64,000 nt of DNA. Source: Gammaproteobacteria bacterium (GTDB lineage: Bacteria; Pseudomonadota; Gammaproteobacteria; Pseudomonadales; Pseudohongiellaceae). The stretch lies in assembly GCA_021773355.1 (NCBI GenBank), contig JAJFKE010000002.1, positions 62,001-126,000 of the forward strand, given 5' to 3'. The notes under the pieces are model-generated. The model worked only from the letters and a program-made list of their open reading frames with translations, did no database searches and was not told where the DNA came from. The position numbers and the translations under genes were made by a program. Positions 33,198 through 43,471 of this stretch are shown piece after piece (positions within the stretch are counted from its first letter, which is position 1; every line of letters starts with the position of its first letter).

Positions 33198-35117
33198 TTA
33201 ACGTATAGAATTTATTAGGGTTTGAAACAATTCATCGGCAATTTTTACTAGCTGCGCCGATGCCTGGTAAGCCTGTTGATAACGTAACAGGTTTGCCGCT
33301 TCTTCATCCAGATTCACACCACTAGCGCTGTCCCGATAATCCTGCGCCTGCTGTAAAAGAGAGGTCTCCACCGATAAACTATCATTACCCTGCCTATGTG
33401 TTACGCCTACCTGGGCAACCATTGAACCGTAAAACTCTTGATAGCTGTCTTTACCACCATTGAGAAGCGATTGAAATTGAAGCTCGCCGATTGCCAGAAC
33501 ATTACGATTGTCCCCCGCGGCTCCTGCATTACTGCTGATTACAAAACTATCACCAGGTTCAGGTACATCGGAAAGTGTAAAACTAAGCCCAATGCCGCTG
33601 AAGTTGAAACTCTTGCCGGCACTTTCCAAAGCAGGATCGTAGGCTAGCGTGCCACCGGGGCCACCCACTACGTCGAATCCAGGGATGCCCGCACCAAGTG
33701 CGTTTGCATTAAAGGTCAAGCTTATTGTACCTGCTAGAGGCAAAGTATTTGATGCATCTACGGTTAGCTCAGAGAGTAAAGCTATACCGGTATTGCTGAT
33801 CGGGGTATTCGAGATAACAGGGGAAGCTGCTGCAATTTTTCGCGGATCAGAAATAGCTAAAGAAAAATTTGCTGCCGCTGTACGTGCCGGATTGAAAATA
33901 AAACTGTCTCCAGCGGTGGGTATCCCACTACTAAGATCAACACTCACGCCATCTAACAACAATGGGCCGGCACCGGAAACATTGGTATTGTCACTGAGTC
34001 GAGTGAACGACCATTGACTACCGTCGTATACTAGCGAATAGTCGCTGGCTCGTAGATTCTTAACATCATTCAATGTAGCACTAGGCACAGTAGACCCAGC
34101 ATTGCCAATATTGCCTGCCACTTCTATTTTGTTAGGCAGGAAAAGATTGCCACCCAAGTCACCGTTCAAATCCATTCCTATTTGATGTTGTGCATTGACG
34201 GTTTCGCTTAAACCCAGAGTAATCAGACCGAGTTGCGTCTGAGCAGGCAACAATACCCGGCTACGAAAATCAAGCAGGCCTTGTAATTTTCCTCCACTCA
34301 CAAACTGACTGGTGCCGTTAACATTTAACCTTCCTTCTATACCAATCTCCAAACGACTACTGTCATAGGGATTAGTTTGAGTCTGCAGATGCGTGCTTTG
34401 ACTCCCAACTACTAAGGCCTGCCCTTTACCAATAAATACATTTAGTGCGCCATCATCTTGCTCATTTGTGGTGACCGACACATTCTGTGAAAGTTGTTTG
34501 ACCAGCCTATCCCTTTGATCCAAAAGATCATTGGGCGGCGAACTATTGCCTGAAGATGTTGCACTGGTAATCTGTTTGTTGAGGACAGCAATACTGTCAG
34601 CTAGGGAATTGATCTCGGCAACCGAAACGCGCAAATCTGAATTCACCTCTTGATTCAGTTCTTGCAGCAACTGGTTAAAGTTCTGCTGGCGATCTACCAA
34701 GTTATTTGCTTCACCTATTAGCACCTGCCGTTCGGGTAAGGTCGAAGGGTTCGCCGACACATCCCCTATAGCACTAAAAAATTTCTGTAAGGAAGTGTTC
34801 AGGCTATTTTCTGAACCAGACAGGATATTATCGACGCGCGAACTGAATTCAACAAAGGTCTCATAGCGACTTTGACCGGCGGCAAAACTTTGCACCTGAG
34901 AAGTCAGAAATTGATTGTAGGAGCGCTCAACACTAAGAACTGCTGAGCCCTGACCAATAAAACCAAAGCCGAAACTTTGTGGGTTATTAGTGCCAAAATG
35001 TATACTCTGCCTGCTGAAACCTTCAGTATTCACATTGGCAATATTGTGGCCGGTAGTACTCAAAGCCTGCTGTAGGGACTGCAGCGAATTCGAGCCCATT
35101 TTTAGTATATCAACCAT
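33198..35117 (-). CDS. flgK: Hook-filament junction protein FlgK (HAP1)
   Basis: FlgK is the first junction protein on the hook. The 639 residues start with the rod/hook signature LQQALSTTGHNIANVNTEGFSRQ split around residue 15-35, contain the long coiled D1 region and end with VNLDEEAANLLRYQQAYQASAQLVKIADELFQTLI. It is somewhat longer than E. coli FlgK (547), the extra being in the surface-exposed middle. Confidence 0.95.
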   Translation of the reverse strand: MVDILKMGSNSLQSLQQALSTTGHNIANVNTEGFSRQSIHFGTNNPQSFGFGFIGQGSAVLSVERSYNQFLTSQVQSFAAGQSRYETFVEFSSRVDNILSGSENSLNTSLQKFFSAIGDVSANPSTLPERQVLIGEANNLVDRQQNFNQLLQELNQEVNSDLRVSVAEINSLADSIAVLNKQITSATSSGNSSPPNDLLDQRDRLVKQLSQNVSVTTNEQDDGALNVFIGKGQALVVGSQSTHLQTQTNPYDSSRLEIGIEGRLNVNGTSQFVSGGKLQGLLDFRSRVLLPAQTQLGLITLGLSETVNAQHQIGMDLNGDLGGNLFLPNKIEVAGNIGNAGSTVPSATLNDVKNLRASDYSLVYDGSQWSFTRLSDNTNVSGAGPLLLDGVSVDLSSGIPTAGDSFIFNPARTAAANFSLAISDPRKIAAASPVISNTPISNTGIALLSELTVDASNTLPLAGTISLTFNANALGAGIPGFDVVGGPGGTLAYDPALESAGKSFNFSGIGLSFTLSDVPEPGDSFVISSNAGAAGDNRNVLAIGELQFQSLLNGGKDSYQEFYGSMVAQVGVTHRQGNDSLSVETSLLQQAQDYRDSASGVNLDEEAANLLRYQQAYQASAQLVKIADELFQTLINSIR

Positions 35118-35177
35118 TAATCCGTCCTAATTCTCTAATCGCGCTCAGCGTTCTGCCGCGCAGATCGACTAGTAACT

Positions 35178-35504
35178 TCATTCCCTGCTGCTGTTCGCTC
35201 GCAAGCTTGAACTGCTTGCAATTTGCTGTTCAATAATTTGCGCTAATCCAATGCCACCGTTAGTGGACAAATCCAGCGCCAATTGCTTGTCGAACATATC
35301 CATATAGGCTTCCATTTGATCGCTGTTAAATAAACTATCTGTGGGCGTAGCACTACGCATCGCTTTCATCATCATGCCAACAAATATCGATTCGAATTGT
35401 TGAGCCACTTCATGGGCCGCCTGATCCGGCTCTACCCGGGCCTGTTGTCTAAGACTGTTTAGACCAGAAAAATCGTTGTAGACACCAGCTAATCCACTAT
35501 CCAT
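35178..35504 (-). CDS. flgJ: Rod-cap protein FlgJ, single-domain form
   Basis: FlgJ caps the growing rod. From the ATG at 35504 (GGAG 6 bases upstream) it has 108 residues and only the rod-binding domain: HEVAQQFESIFVGMMMKAMRSATP, YMDMFDKQLALDLSTNGGIGLAQII. The peptidoglycan hydrolase domain present in E. coli and Pseudomonas FlgJ is absent, and no such gene lies nearby, so wall penetration must be handled elsewhere. An upstream in-frame TTG is disfavoured. Confidence 0.92.
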   Translation of the reverse strand: MDSGLAGVYNDFSGLNSLRQQARVEPDQAAHEVAQQFESIFVGMMMKAMRSATPTDSLFNSDQMEAYMDMFDKQLALDLSTNGGIGLAQIIEQQIASSSSLRANSSRE

Positions 35505-35556
35505 TACTTTCTCCGCTAATAGGCTTGTTCGCAAATTATCAAAGCGATTCTATTCA

Positions 35557-36681
35557 CTAGATTACAATTAACTGTGCACGAAGCGCGCCAACTTGCTGTA
35601 GTGCCTCTAGAATTGCCACTAGATCACTAGGAGATGCTCCGACCTGATTTACCGCTCTGACCAGTTCATTCAATGAAACACCCGGCTGAAACAGAAACAT
35701 CCGATTGTCTTCTTCCTCTATATATACAGAAGAACTTGCTACTACTGCCGTATCTCCCCCAGAGAATGGTCCTGGTTGGCTAGCAAAAGTATCCTCGGCA
35801 ATCGTCACAATTAGACTACCGTGAGCCACCGCCGCCTCATCGACTTGCACTTGTGAACCAATGACTACGGTGCCTGTTCTTGAATTTATAATGACTTTTG
35901 CAGCGGCTTTACCGTGTTCTACTTGCAGATTCTCGAGAGTGGAAACGAAGGCAACTTTCTGCCTGACATCAGCAGGCCCTCGCACCCGCACAGAAGAGCC
36001 ATCAATGGCAGAAGCCGTGTCGGGGCCAAAAAAATCATTAACTGTTTTCACAAGATTCAACGCTGTGGTGAAATCTGCATGGTTCAGATTTAAGGTGACT
36101 GAGCCCCCGCTGCTGGCAAATGGACTCACCACTTCCCGCTCCACAATAGCGCCATTTGGTATTCTGCCGCTGCTTGGAATATTCACGGTGACCGAAGAGC
36201 CATCTGCTCCTTCGACTCCGAATCCTCCTACCACCAAGTTACCCTGTGCAAGGGCATAGACGTTTCCATCTGCTCCTTTTAGCGGAGTCATTAATAGCGA
36301 GCCCCCACGCAAACTGTTGGCATTGCCAATCGAAGAGACAGTTACATCAATAGTTTGTCCCGACTTGGCAAAGGCGGGTAATTCAGCATGCACCAATACC
36401 GCAGCTACGTTTTTAAGCTGAGGATTTATATTCTCTGGTATTACTACACCCAACTGAGCCAGTGTGGTTTTTAAACTTTGTACAGTAAATTGGGTTTGCG
36501 TAGTTTGATCTCCAGTCCCTGGCAAACCTACTACCAGGCCATAGCCAACCAGCTGGTTTACCCTAACTCCGTCTATTTCTGCCATATCCTTTATGCGTTC
36601 CGCATAACTGTAGCTTGTATTCATTAGACTCAGCAGAACAATCGCTGCATATCGACACATGTTTCGTGAAATTTTCATCAT
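35557..36681 (-). CDS. flgI: Flagellar P-ring protein FlgI
   Basis: FlgI forms the P ring in the peptidoglycan layer. From the ATG at 36681 it has 374 residues, with a signal peptide ([18 protein letters not shown], cleavage near SYA) and the family start [31 protein letters not shown], split at the domain edge. The C-terminus [22 protein letters not shown] is also typical. The frame extends upstream into flgH, but the start inside the gap after the flgH stop gives a standard length and a clear signal peptide. Confidence 0.95.
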   Translation of the reverse strand: MMKISRNMCRYAAIVLLSLMNTSYSYAERIKDMAEIDGVRVNQLVGYGLVVGLPGTGDQTTQTQFTVQSLKTTLAQLGVVIPENINPQLKNVAAVLVHAELPAFAKSGQTIDVTVSSIGNANSLRGGSLLMTPLKGADGNVYALAQGNLVVGGFGVEGADGSSVTVNIPSSGRIPNGAIVEREVVSPFASSGGSVTLNLNHADFTTALNLVKTVNDFFGPDTASAIDGSSVRVRGPADVRQKVAFVSTLENLQVEHGKAAAKVIINSRTGTVVIGSQVQVDEAAVAHGSLIVTIAEDTFASQPGPFSGGDTAVVASSSVYIEEEDNRMFLFQPGVSLNELVRAVNQVGASPSDLVAILEALQQVGALRAQLIVI

Positions 36682-36706
36682 TATGGTTCCAGTAATTAGA
36701 CGTTTT

Positions 36707-37387
36707 TTAAAATGGCCATAGTGGGCTAAACAATATTTTTGAGGCCCAGCCTGGAGAATTACCTCTTGCATTCGTTCCTCTGCCACCATACACAATGCGC
36801 GCATCGGCAACTTGAGTTGAATAAAGTGTATTGTAGGTATCGATATCTTTCGGCCTGACAACTCCTTGCAGGCGAATATATTCATTGCCTTGGTTTATTC
36901 GAATTCGTTTTTCCCCCTCTACTACCAAATTGCCATTCGGCAGGACTTCGTGCACGGTCACGGCGATACTACCGTTCAGCCTGTTACTTTGACTGCTACC
37001 ACTCTGTCCATCAAATGTATTTTCAGAGCCCAAATCAATTGCCATCCTGGGCCTGCTGCTGCCTCCAAAGGTAGGCGTCGAAACACTCATGGCAGTGGTT
37101 TGGTTCACACTGCTGTCTGAACTGTTCTGACCTGAAGTTTCCTCAACCAGCAGCACAGTCAAAATATCTCCAATACGCCGCGCCTTTACGTCCTGATACA
37201 GAGAGAGCTCGCTACCAGCCTGGAATATGGCACCTTGCTGACGTAGATCCCTGATACCCTTCAAGCGCTCGTAACTTGGCACCAGATCAGGTTCAATCTC
37301 GTTATTAGAACTGGCACATCCAGTGCCAAGTATGGGAAGCACAATTATTACTAGAACGATCTTCAACGTTGTAATAATTTTCACCAC
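36707..37387 (-). CDS. flgH: Flagellar L-ring lipoprotein FlgH
   Basis: FlgH forms the outer-membrane L ring. The 226 residues start with a lipoprotein signal peptide with Cys24 (ILGTGCASS, a slightly atypical lipobox) and contain [34 protein letters not shown], and the C-terminal [25 protein letters not shown] split pattern. It lies 10 bases after flgG. Confidence 0.95.
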   Translation of the reverse strand: MVKIITTLKIVLVIIVLPILGTGCASSNNEIEPDLVPSYERLKGIRDLRQQGAIFQAGSELSLYQDVKARRIGDILTVLLVEETSGQNSSDSSVNQTTAMSVSTPTFGGSSRPRMAIDLGSENTFDGQSGSSQSNRLNGSIAVTVHEVLPNGNLVVEGEKRIRINQGNEYIRLQGVVRPKDIDTYNTLYSTQVADARIVYGGRGTNARGNSPGWASKILFSPLWPF

Positions 37388-37396
37388 GAAACCTCC

Positions 37397-38182
37397 TTAA
37401 AGGTTATTACTAACGTATTGCAGCATTTGATCTGAGGTTGAAATAGCACGGCTATTCATTTCGTAAGCACGCTGAGTCTCGATCATGCTCACCAACTCCT
37501 CCACGACGTTGACATTTGATCCTTCAACAAAGCCCTGTAACAAAGTACCCAGGCCACTCTGGCCTGGCGTGCCCACCTGAGGCGCGCCGCTGGACGTTGT
37601 TTCCAAGTACAAATTGTCACCTGCTGCCTGTAAGCCGGCGGGATTAATAAAATCGGCTAACTGAATAGTTCCTACTTGAGTAGTTGCTGACGAAGATTGC
37701 AGGCTTACTGAAATAGTACCGTCCTTCGCGATAGTAATAGACTGTGCGTCAATAGGAATATTAATAGCAGGTTGAATCGCATACCCATTTGGTGTCACTA
37801 ATTGACCTTGATTATCGACTTGCACCGAACCATCTCGACTATAGGCAAGGCTGCCATCAGGTAGTAACACTTGTAAAAACCCCTTGCCTTCAATGGCCAC
37901 ATCCAGCGGGTTATCAGTTTGCGATACAGCACCCTGACTGAAAAGTTTTTCAGTTGCCACCGTCCTCACACCGGTACCCAACATCAGGCCTGAGGAATAC
38001 AATGTATCTTGCGAAGATTGCGCACCAGGTTGTCGATGGTTTTGATAGAGAAGATCTGCAAATACAGCACGGCTTCGCTTGTAGCCAGAAGTGCTGGCAT
38101 TAGCCAGGTTATTAGAAATAACCGACATTTTAGTTTGCTGTGCATCGAGGCCGGTTTTAGCTATCCATAGTGCCTGAGTCAT
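37397..38182 (-). CDS. flgG: Flagellar distal rod protein FlgG
   Basis: FlgG builds the distal rod. The 261-residue protein has the N-terminal rod motif ([20 protein letters not shown]) and the C-terminal [21 protein letters not shown] with a normal length for the family. It sits between flgF and flgH in the standard order. Confidence 0.96.
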   Translation of the reverse strand: MTQALWIAKTGLDAQQTKMSVISNNLANASTSGYKRSRAVFADLLYQNHRQPGAQSSQDTLYSSGLMLGTGVRTVATEKLFSQGAVSQTDNPLDVAIEGKGFLQVLLPDGSLAYSRDGSVQVDNQGQLVTPNGYAIQPAINIPIDAQSITIAKDGTISVSLQSSSATTQVGTIQLADFINPAGLQAAGDNLYLETTSSGAPQVGTPGQSGLGTLLQGFVEGSNVNVVEELVSMIETQRAYEMNSRAISTSDQMLQYVSNNL

Positions 38183-38202
38183 AGTTTTCTCCTGTTGAGC
38201 TC

Positions 38203-38913
38203 TTAGCTCATGCTCATTATTTTTGATAACGCTGAGGCATTCTCTTGCGCTGACTGCATGAGTTTCACCTGACCTTCGAAACGGCGCGCCAGGTCAATCA
38301 TTTTGACCATCTCTGCCACAGCGTTCACATTGCTACCCTCGATGCTGCCTGAAGTTACCCTCACAAATGAATCCGCGCTGGCAGTTTGCCCAGAGGATAA
38401 GCGCATGAGACCGTCCTCTCCTCTGTGTAAGTCATCTTCTGCCACCAGCACTAGCTTAATCCTATCTACAACGGCCAAAGTGTTGGGAGTCTGTCCTAGA
38501 GGCTGGATGGAAATCGTGCCATCATTAGCTATCTCTACCGAGCTAAACGGAGGTAGCGCGACAGGCCCGTTGTTTCCCAAAATCGGCTTGCCTGTACCAT
38601 CGCTTAATTGTCCAAAGGCATCGACCTGGAGATCTCCGCGTCGCGAATAGCCTTCAGTGCCATCCGCGCCAATTACTGCAATCCAACCTTCGCCATTGAT
38701 ACTGACATCGAGACTACGCCCTGTAGTACGAACCGCTCCGTGAGATAGATCGGGCGCACTATAAACCTCGCCGCCCGAATTAAGATCAGAGATATAGGCC
38801 ATCTCCGCTCTGAATCCATCAGTACTGGCGTTGGCCAGGTTATTGGTATTCACCGCCTGTGCTTGCATGATCTTATTTGCGCTATCCATCGCTGTTACTA
38901 GAAGTTCACTCAT
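38203..38913 (-). CDS. flgF: Flagellar proximal rod protein FlgF
   Basis: FlgF is a proximal rod subunit. The 236 residues have an N-terminal [20 protein letters not shown] motif and a C-terminal [20 protein letters not shown] motif. It lies 59 bases after flgE and 20 before flgG. Confidence 0.95.
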   Translation of the reverse strand: MSELLVTAMDSANKIMQAQAVNTNNLANASTDGFRAEMAYISDLNSGGEVYSAPDLSHGAVRTTGRSLDVSINGEGWIAVIGADGTEGYSRRGDLQVDAFGQLSDGTGKPILGNNGPVALPPFSSVEIANDGTISIQPLGQTPNTLAVVDRIKLVLVAEDDLHRGEDGLMRLSSGQTASADSFVRVTSGSIEGSNVNAVAEMVKMIDLARRFEGQVKLMQSAQENASALSKIMSMS

Positions 38914-38972
38914 TTCTTACTCTTACCTGTTATTGAAAACGATTGTTGGATCAAAATTCTATTACTTGTTTA

Positions 38973-40241
38973 TTAACGCAAATTAATCACAGCTTGTGTA
39001 ATGGTGTCTTCAGTCTGAATCACCTTAGCGTTAGCCTGAAAATTTCTTTGCGCCACAATCATGTCGACTAATTGCTGGGTCACTTCTACATTGGAATCTT
39101 CCAATGCTCCCGACTGCACGATACCCAGACCGCCTGAACCTGGAGCACTAAGAGTAGGTTGGCCCGATGCAAATGTTTCAGCCCATAAACTTCCTCCCAG
39201 GGGCTGCAAACCGGCGGTATTGGAAAAATTGGATAGTGCTACCTGACCCAGCGCACGTGCCTGGCCGTTGGTGAAGCGCGCAAACACAATTCCGCCTTCT
39301 CCAACTTCAACTCCTTTTAACTGTCCCGTCGTAAAACCATCCTGATCAATATCGGTTACGCTGAATTCGCTACCGAATTGCGATATGTCAGACATATCGA
39401 CTGTAAAAGTTTGCGCGGCCGCGCCGTTAGCAGCGCCGCTGGCATCTGACGGGACCCAGCCCGTAACATTCACTTCGAATGGTAAACTCGCAGTAGGAAT
39501 TTGGCCGGATGAATCGAAGGTGAGAGTGTCTGGCCCTGTCTCCGAAACTCCATCGATAAGGGAATAAACATCCCACTGATTCTGAGTTGCAGTTTTCACA
39601 AAATAGAGACTTTGGATGTGAGAATTTCCCAGGCTGTCATAAATCGTAACCGAGGTTGAGGAATTAAACATATCCGGTGAAGGTGCTGTGGGTGTCACAG
39701 CAAAGGCATCAAAACCTGCTACTGGCCATACGACAGTAGGAACAAGTACACGAGAATCCAGATTGGCGACCATCTCCACTTCAGCGGTAGCCTTGGGCTG
39801 AATCAGAGACGTGTCTATTTCCAGAGCTCCCATGCCGCCAGTTGGTATGCCGGCTTCCGTAGTATTAAAAGTCATTAATTGGTTGCCATTTGCGTTCACC
39901 ACAAAACCGGCCCGGTCAACCTGGAAATTTCCAGCTCGACTATATACATTGGTGCCATTGTCATTTAGAACGAAAAAGCCCGACCCATTTATCGCCATAT
40001 CCAATACATTATCTGTAAAGCTAATATTGCCTTGAGAGAATGACTGATTTACGCCGACTACTGAAACCCCTTTTCCTATAGCGTTTGCAGAGGTGCCCAG
40101 CAGGCTTGAAGCGAAAACATCTGCGAACTCGCCGCGAGATGCTTTGAAACCAGTGGTTCCTGCATTAGCTATATTGTTACCAATAATTCCAAGATTGGTA
40201 CTCGATGCTTTGATACCTGAAACTGCTGTATCGAATGACAT
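38973..40241 (-). CDS. flgE: Flagellar hook protein FlgE
   Basis: FlgE is the hook subunit. The 422-residue protein has the N-terminal ASSTNLGIIGNNIANAGTTG signature, a central exposed region (about 150-330) and the C-terminal SNVEVTQQLVDMIVAQRNFQ. Length and position after flgD are normal. Confidence 0.96.
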   Translation of the reverse strand: MSFDTAVSGIKASSTNLGIIGNNIANAGTTGFKASRGEFADVFASSLLGTSANAIGKGVSVVGVNQSFSQGNISFTDNVLDMAINGSGFFVLNDNGTNVYSRAGNFQVDRAGFVVNANGNQLMTFNTTEAGIPTGGMGALEIDTSLIQPKATAEVEMVANLDSRVLVPTVVWPVAGFDAFAVTPTAPSPDMFNSSTSVTIYDSLGNSHIQSLYFVKTATQNQWDVYSLIDGVSETGPDTLTFDSSGQIPTASLPFEVNVTGWVPSDASGAANGAAAQTFTVDMSDISQFGSEFSVTDIDQDGFTTGQLKGVEVGEGGIVFARFTNGQARALGQVALSNFSNTAGLQPLGGSLWAETFASGQPTLSAPGSGGLGIVQSGALEDSNVEVTQQLVDMIVAQRNFQANAKVIQTEDTITQAVINLR

Positions 40242-40308
40242 AATTGTCTCCTATAATCTTCTAAAGTTTTGAGTTGGCTCATCTGTCTTTACTTATCTAC
40301 GATTTGAA

Positions 40309-40968
40309 TTATCTGTATTCACGAATTTGGGAAAATCCTACGCTCTCTTTACTCGTGAGATTTAGTGAAATACTGGTATTATTACGATCAACGGACACAC
40401 TTTCGACGCGGCTAAAAATGTGTACCGGAACAGCCTGCAATTCCCCACCCACCAAAGCCGCAGCGGTCAATTGGTATTCTGCTGGAGGTAGACGATTGCC
40501 TTCTTCATCGATTCCGTTCCAATCGAATTCATGCATACCCTCACTGGTATTGCCTAAATCGACAAACTTGACAAGCGCGCCAGACGCATCGTGAATTTGC
40601 AGCCTCACATTGCTTGCTGGATTATCGAATTCCAGAAACCCCTGAATAGATTCTTCTGCGTTAAGAGTGCCTGTATTGCTTTCCACCAATACGTCTTTGC
40701 CTACCAATTGTGCAGCTTGCATGGCCTGGTTGGTATATAGACTTCCGGCAACGCCTTCGAAGGCAACGCCTAGATCGTCAATGCCAGAAACCATACTGAA
40801 CTGCGCAATCTGACCTAGAAACTCACCGTTGTCCGCAGGATTGTTTGGGTCTTGATTTTTTAACTGGGCTACCAAAAGTTTCAAAAAATCTTCCTGCCCC
40901 AGTTCTTTGTTAGGCTTAGCTGCAGAACCTGTGTTGGTAGCTCCGAAAATCTGTTCAATCGCGTTCAT
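40309..40968 (-). CDS. flgD: Hook scaffolding protein FlgD
   Basis: FlgD caps the growing hook and is removed on completion. The 219 residues contain LGQEDFLKLLVAQLKNQDPN (about 23-42) and a C-terminal domain with LPPAEYQLTAAALVGG. It lies 37 bases after flgC and 67 before flgE. Confidence 0.95.
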   Translation of the reverse strand: MNAIEQIFGATNTGSAAKPNKELGQEDFLKLLVAQLKNQDPNNPADNGEFLGQIAQFSMVSGIDDLGVAFEGVAGSLYTNQAMQAAQLVGKDVLVESNTGTLNAEESIQGFLEFDNPASNVRLQIHDASGALVKFVDLGNTSEGMHEFDWNGIDEEGNRLPPAEYQLTAAALVGGELQAVPVHIFSRVESVSVDRNNTSISLNLTSKESVGFSQIREYR

Positions 40969-41005
40969 AGTCTGTTCCCTTTAAACAATTCTACCTTTTA
41001 GTTAT

Positions 41006-41452
41006 TTAACTACTGCCTAGACTTAAGGTTCTCAGCATCAGTTGTTTCGATGTATTCAGCACTTCGATATTCGATTGATAGCTTCTCGACGCCTGCATCA
41101 TGTAGGCCATTTCTTCCACCATGTTGACATTGGAGAGGTATACATAGCCGTCAGCATCAGCGATAGGATTGTCAGGCATACGCTGTTTCTCAATTGGTGA
41201 CTGGCTGTTTGAGAAATCATTCACCCTTACTCCTGCGACGTTCGAATCATTGAACCCAGAACCCATCGAATTTGAACTACCGAAACTTGAATCCAGCATT
41301 GATGCGAAGATTGGTCGCCGGGCACGAAAAGCGGTTGCTTCACTACCACTTACAACCTGTGAATTCGCCATATTTTTGGCAATCACATCGATATGGATAC
41401 TCTGTGCGCTTAAGGCGGATCCGGTTATTCTGAAAGTGTTGGAAATACCCAT
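41006..41452 (-). CDS. flgC: Flagellar proximal rod protein FlgC
   Basis: FlgC is a proximal rod subunit. The 148-residue protein has SIHIDVIAKNMANSQVV (N-terminal rod motif) and the C-terminal VNMVEEMAYMMQASRSYQSN. It begins 2 bases after flgB ends. Confidence 0.95.
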   Translation of the reverse strand: MGISNTFRITGSALSAQSIHIDVIAKNMANSQVVSGSEATAFRARRPIFASMLDSSFGSSNSMGSGFNDSNVAGVRVNDFSNSQSPIEKQRMPDNPIADADGYVYLSNVNMVEEMAYMMQASRSYQSNIEVLNTSKQLMLRTLSLGSS

Positions 41453-41454
41453 CT

Positions 41455-41847
41455 TTATTGCCCTCTTATGGCCAATCTTAAACCTGAGACTGAACCGTTC
41501 AAAAACTGCAATGTGGTTTGATATCTAACTGCGTTTTGAGAAAAAGCTGCTTGTTCAACCTCTGGTTCTACTGTATTACCATTGCTCGAACTCTTTGTTG
41601 GCAACCGGTACATCAAGCCGCCGAAATGATCATGTTGGGACGCGCCAGAATGTCGGGGGTTAGTTGTGTTTAAGCTTAAGGACTGTCCATCGACGTAAGT
41701 CTTTAAGGCATTTTGAAAATCGTAATCTTTTGCCTTGTAGCCAGGCGTATCCGAATTAGCGATGTTGGCAGCAAGCACCTCGCTGCGTTGCGAAAAAAAA
41801 GTGAGTGCTGTTGGATGTATTCCAAATGCTCTATCGATCCAGCCCAT
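41455..41847 (-). CDS. flgB: Flagellar proximal rod protein FlgB
   Basis: FlgB is the first rod subunit and heads the operon flgB-C-D-E-F-G-H-I-J-K-L. It has SEVLAANIANSDTPGYKAKD near the N-terminus and a C-terminal helix with AFSQNAVRYQTTLQFLNG. Two ATGs lie 6 bases apart. The second (41847, 130 residues) is preferred because AAGAGGA sits 6 bases before it and touches the first. A sigma-54 promoter lies just upstream. Confidence 0.93.
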   Translation of the reverse strand: MGWIDRAFGIHPTALTFFSQRSEVLAANIANSDTPGYKAKDYDFQNALKTYVDGQSLSLNTTNPRHSGASQHDHFGGLMYRLPTKSSSNGNTVEPEVEQAAFSQNAVRYQTTLQFLNGSVSGLRLAIRGQ

Positions 41848-41885
41848 TGCCATTCCTCTTGCTTTAGTGGTTTTGTGTGATGAAT

Positions 41886-41901
41886 TGCAACGCCTGTGCC
41901 A
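41886..41901 (-). promoter_or_regulatory. Sigma-54 promoter of the flgB operon
   Basis: On the minus strand TGGCACAGGCGTTGCA matches the -24/-12 consensus at nearly every conserved base. Transcription should begin near 41875, 28 bases before the chosen flgB ATG. By analogy with other polar systems FleR is the likely activator. Confidence 0.88.
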
Positions 41902-42156
41902 ACCTTAATATAAGCATATTATTCAATTACTTAAGTATTAGCCTAGAGTCTAGAAGGCTACTAGGCGGCAAGCCTTAGTCGCTTAAACGGCAATCTTTGC
42001 CGATAGTCCTGTGCAACAGAGAAGTCATTCACGTTGGCTCTTTGCCCTGTCGATCCAGATGACAACGGCGCTGCAAACGTTCAGCACTATTGGGCATAAT
42101 CAAGATTCGGCGTCTCATTTGCATCCAAAAAATAAGGTTGGACCAAGTACCTGCGA

Positions 42157-42170
42157 TTAATTAAATTGAC
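42157..42170 (+). promoter_or_regulatory. FleQ-like half site upstream of flgA
   Basis: TTAATTAAATTGAC keeps the right half of the FleQ consensus (TAAATTGAC) but not the left GTC. It lies about 90 bases before the predicted flgA transcription start. Confidence 0.3.
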
Positions 42171-42234
42171 TTGCTATGCGCGTAGCCGCTTGCTGACGCC
42201 CACATGCCATCAGAACTATGAGTGACAATAACAG

Positions 42235-42250
42235 TGGCATGGTGCTTGCA
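42235..42250 (+). promoter_or_regulatory. Sigma-54 promoter of flgA
   Basis: TGGCATGGTGCTTGCA differs from consensus at one conserved base. Transcription should start near 42261. This rules out an upstream in-frame start at 42222 and supports the ATG at 42297. Confidence 0.82.
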
Positions 42251-42296
42251 TTATCTATCGCAGGAGACTGCTCTCCTGCGATTACGAAGGTTTTAC

Positions 42297-43046
42297 ATGC
42301 TTTACAGGCACAAAAATAAGATGAATGTCGATATATTGACTAAAGCCCAAGGACTAAGGCTTGCCATATTAATGGCTTTGCAAGCTTGGTTTAGCTGTGC
42401 AAGCGCGAGCAGTATCGAAGCACTAAGCACGATCAGATTAGTCGCCGAACAGTTTGCTGTAACTCAGATCGATAAAGCTGGACTCACTAATATCGAGGCT
42501 ACGGCCCTAAATATCGATTCACGCTTACAGCTGGAGAAATGTAACCTCCCGCTGGAAACATTCGCGACATCGAATTCTGGAAATATTGCGCGCAGCACAG
42601 TTGCCGTCCGTTGCTCGGGTCTAAAACCATGGACTCTGTACGTACCGGTAAGGATTAGTGCGGAAGCAGAGGCAGTGGTGACGCGACAACCACTGGTGCG
42701 GGGTGACCCGCTACTCGTCGAATACCTGGATATTAAGAGGGTATCCCTGGACAAACTGCCAGATAACTATCTCAGCGATATAGCTCAGCTAGGCAATATG
42801 GAAGTAGTTCGAGCAGTAAATTCCGGGGTTATTCTAACCCTGAATAGCATCAGACCCAGGCAGCTTGTGCAGCAAGGACAGGAGGTCGTGATCCTCGCCA
42901 GGGGCAAAGGACTGCAGGTACGAATGAACGGAATAGCCCTTAAAAACGGGGCTAGTGGAGACATAATCCCCATTCGCAATAGCAAATCCGGGCGCACCGT
43001 TGAGGCGCAGATTGTTAATGGGAGTACTGTGGTAGTAAATAGGTGA
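42297..43046 (+). CDS. flgA: P-ring assembly chaperone FlgA
   Basis: FlgA is a periplasmic chaperone for FlgI. The chosen start at 42297 (AAGG 6 bases upstream) gives 249 residues, with a basic N-terminus and a hydrophobic signal segment LRLAILMALQAWFSCASA. The C-terminal SAF-type domain has VVTRQPLVRGDPLLVEYLDI and RGKGLQVRMNGIALKNGASG. A second ATG at 42321 is possible. It leads the flgA-flgM-flgN-ycgR plus-strand group. Confidence 0.92.
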   Translation: MLYRHKNKMNVDILTKAQGLRLAILMALQAWFSCASASSIEALSTIRLVAEQFAVTQIDKAGLTNIEATALNIDSRLQLEKCNLPLETFATSNSGNIARSTVAVRCSGLKPWTLYVPVRISAEAEAVVTRQPLVRGDPLLVEYLDIKRVSLDKLPDNYLSDIAQLGNMEVVRAVNSGVILTLNSIRPRQLVQQGQEVVILARGKGLQVRMNGIALKNGASGDIIPIRNSKSGRTVEAQIVNGSTVVVNR

Positions 43047-43054
43047 GAAATAGC

Positions 43055-43082
43055 TAAAGTTATAATGAAATGTGGTCGTAGC
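43055..43082 (+). promoter_or_regulatory. Weak sigma-28-like promoter of flgM
   Basis: TAAAGTTA, 12 bases, then GTCGTAGC loosely fits the FliA consensus. FliA control of flgM is common in this group, but the -10 match is poor. Confidence 0.25.
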
Positions 43083-43129
43083 TAAGCACAAGTGCGAATA
43101 GATACTAAACAAGCATGGGAGTTACTCTG

Positions 43130-43462
43130 ATGAGTACCGACATCCAAGCCGGTAAAATACCGGCAAATATTACTAGTAGCAACAGTCATAGAAACCTGAA
43201 AACGGCTGAACAGAAACCAAATTCTGCCTCTACTCAGTCCGAACAGGTCAAAATGGCAGACACTGTAAGCATGACCGATAAGGTCTCCAGACTGCAGGAA
43301 ATTGAAAACCTGCTAGCCGCAATACCCCCTGTCAATGACACTTTAGTTGCCGAAATGGGACAAGCTATCGCTGACGGTAACCTTGAAATCGACCTTAGCA
43401 GAATTGCATCGAAATTGATTGAAATTGAAACTGGCGTTGCTGATAGTGAGCAAAGTGAATAG
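43130..43462 (+). CDS. flgM: Anti-sigma-28 factor FlgM
   Basis: FlgM binds FliA until it is exported through the finished hook. The 110-residue protein has the disordered, Ser/Gln-rich N-terminus and the FliA-binding C-terminal half (TDKVSRLQEIENLLAAIPPVND, EIDLSRIASKLIEIE). The ATG at 43130 has GGAG 8 bases upstream and is preferred over the one at 43115. Confidence 0.93.
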   Translation: MSTDIQAGKIPANITSSNSHRNLKTAEQKPNSASTQSEQVKMADTVSMTDKVSRLQEIENLLAAIPPVNDTLVAEMGQAIADGNLEIDLSRIASKLIEIETGVADSEQSE

Positions 43463-43471
43463 AGCCGCGGC

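Larger units (their letters stand above)
41854..42296. other. Divergent control region between flgB and flgA
   Basis: This 443-base gap carries a sigma-54 promoter at each end, one for flgB reading left and one for flgA reading right, and a FleQ-like half site near 42157-42170. No further gene was seen in it. Confidence 0.7.
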
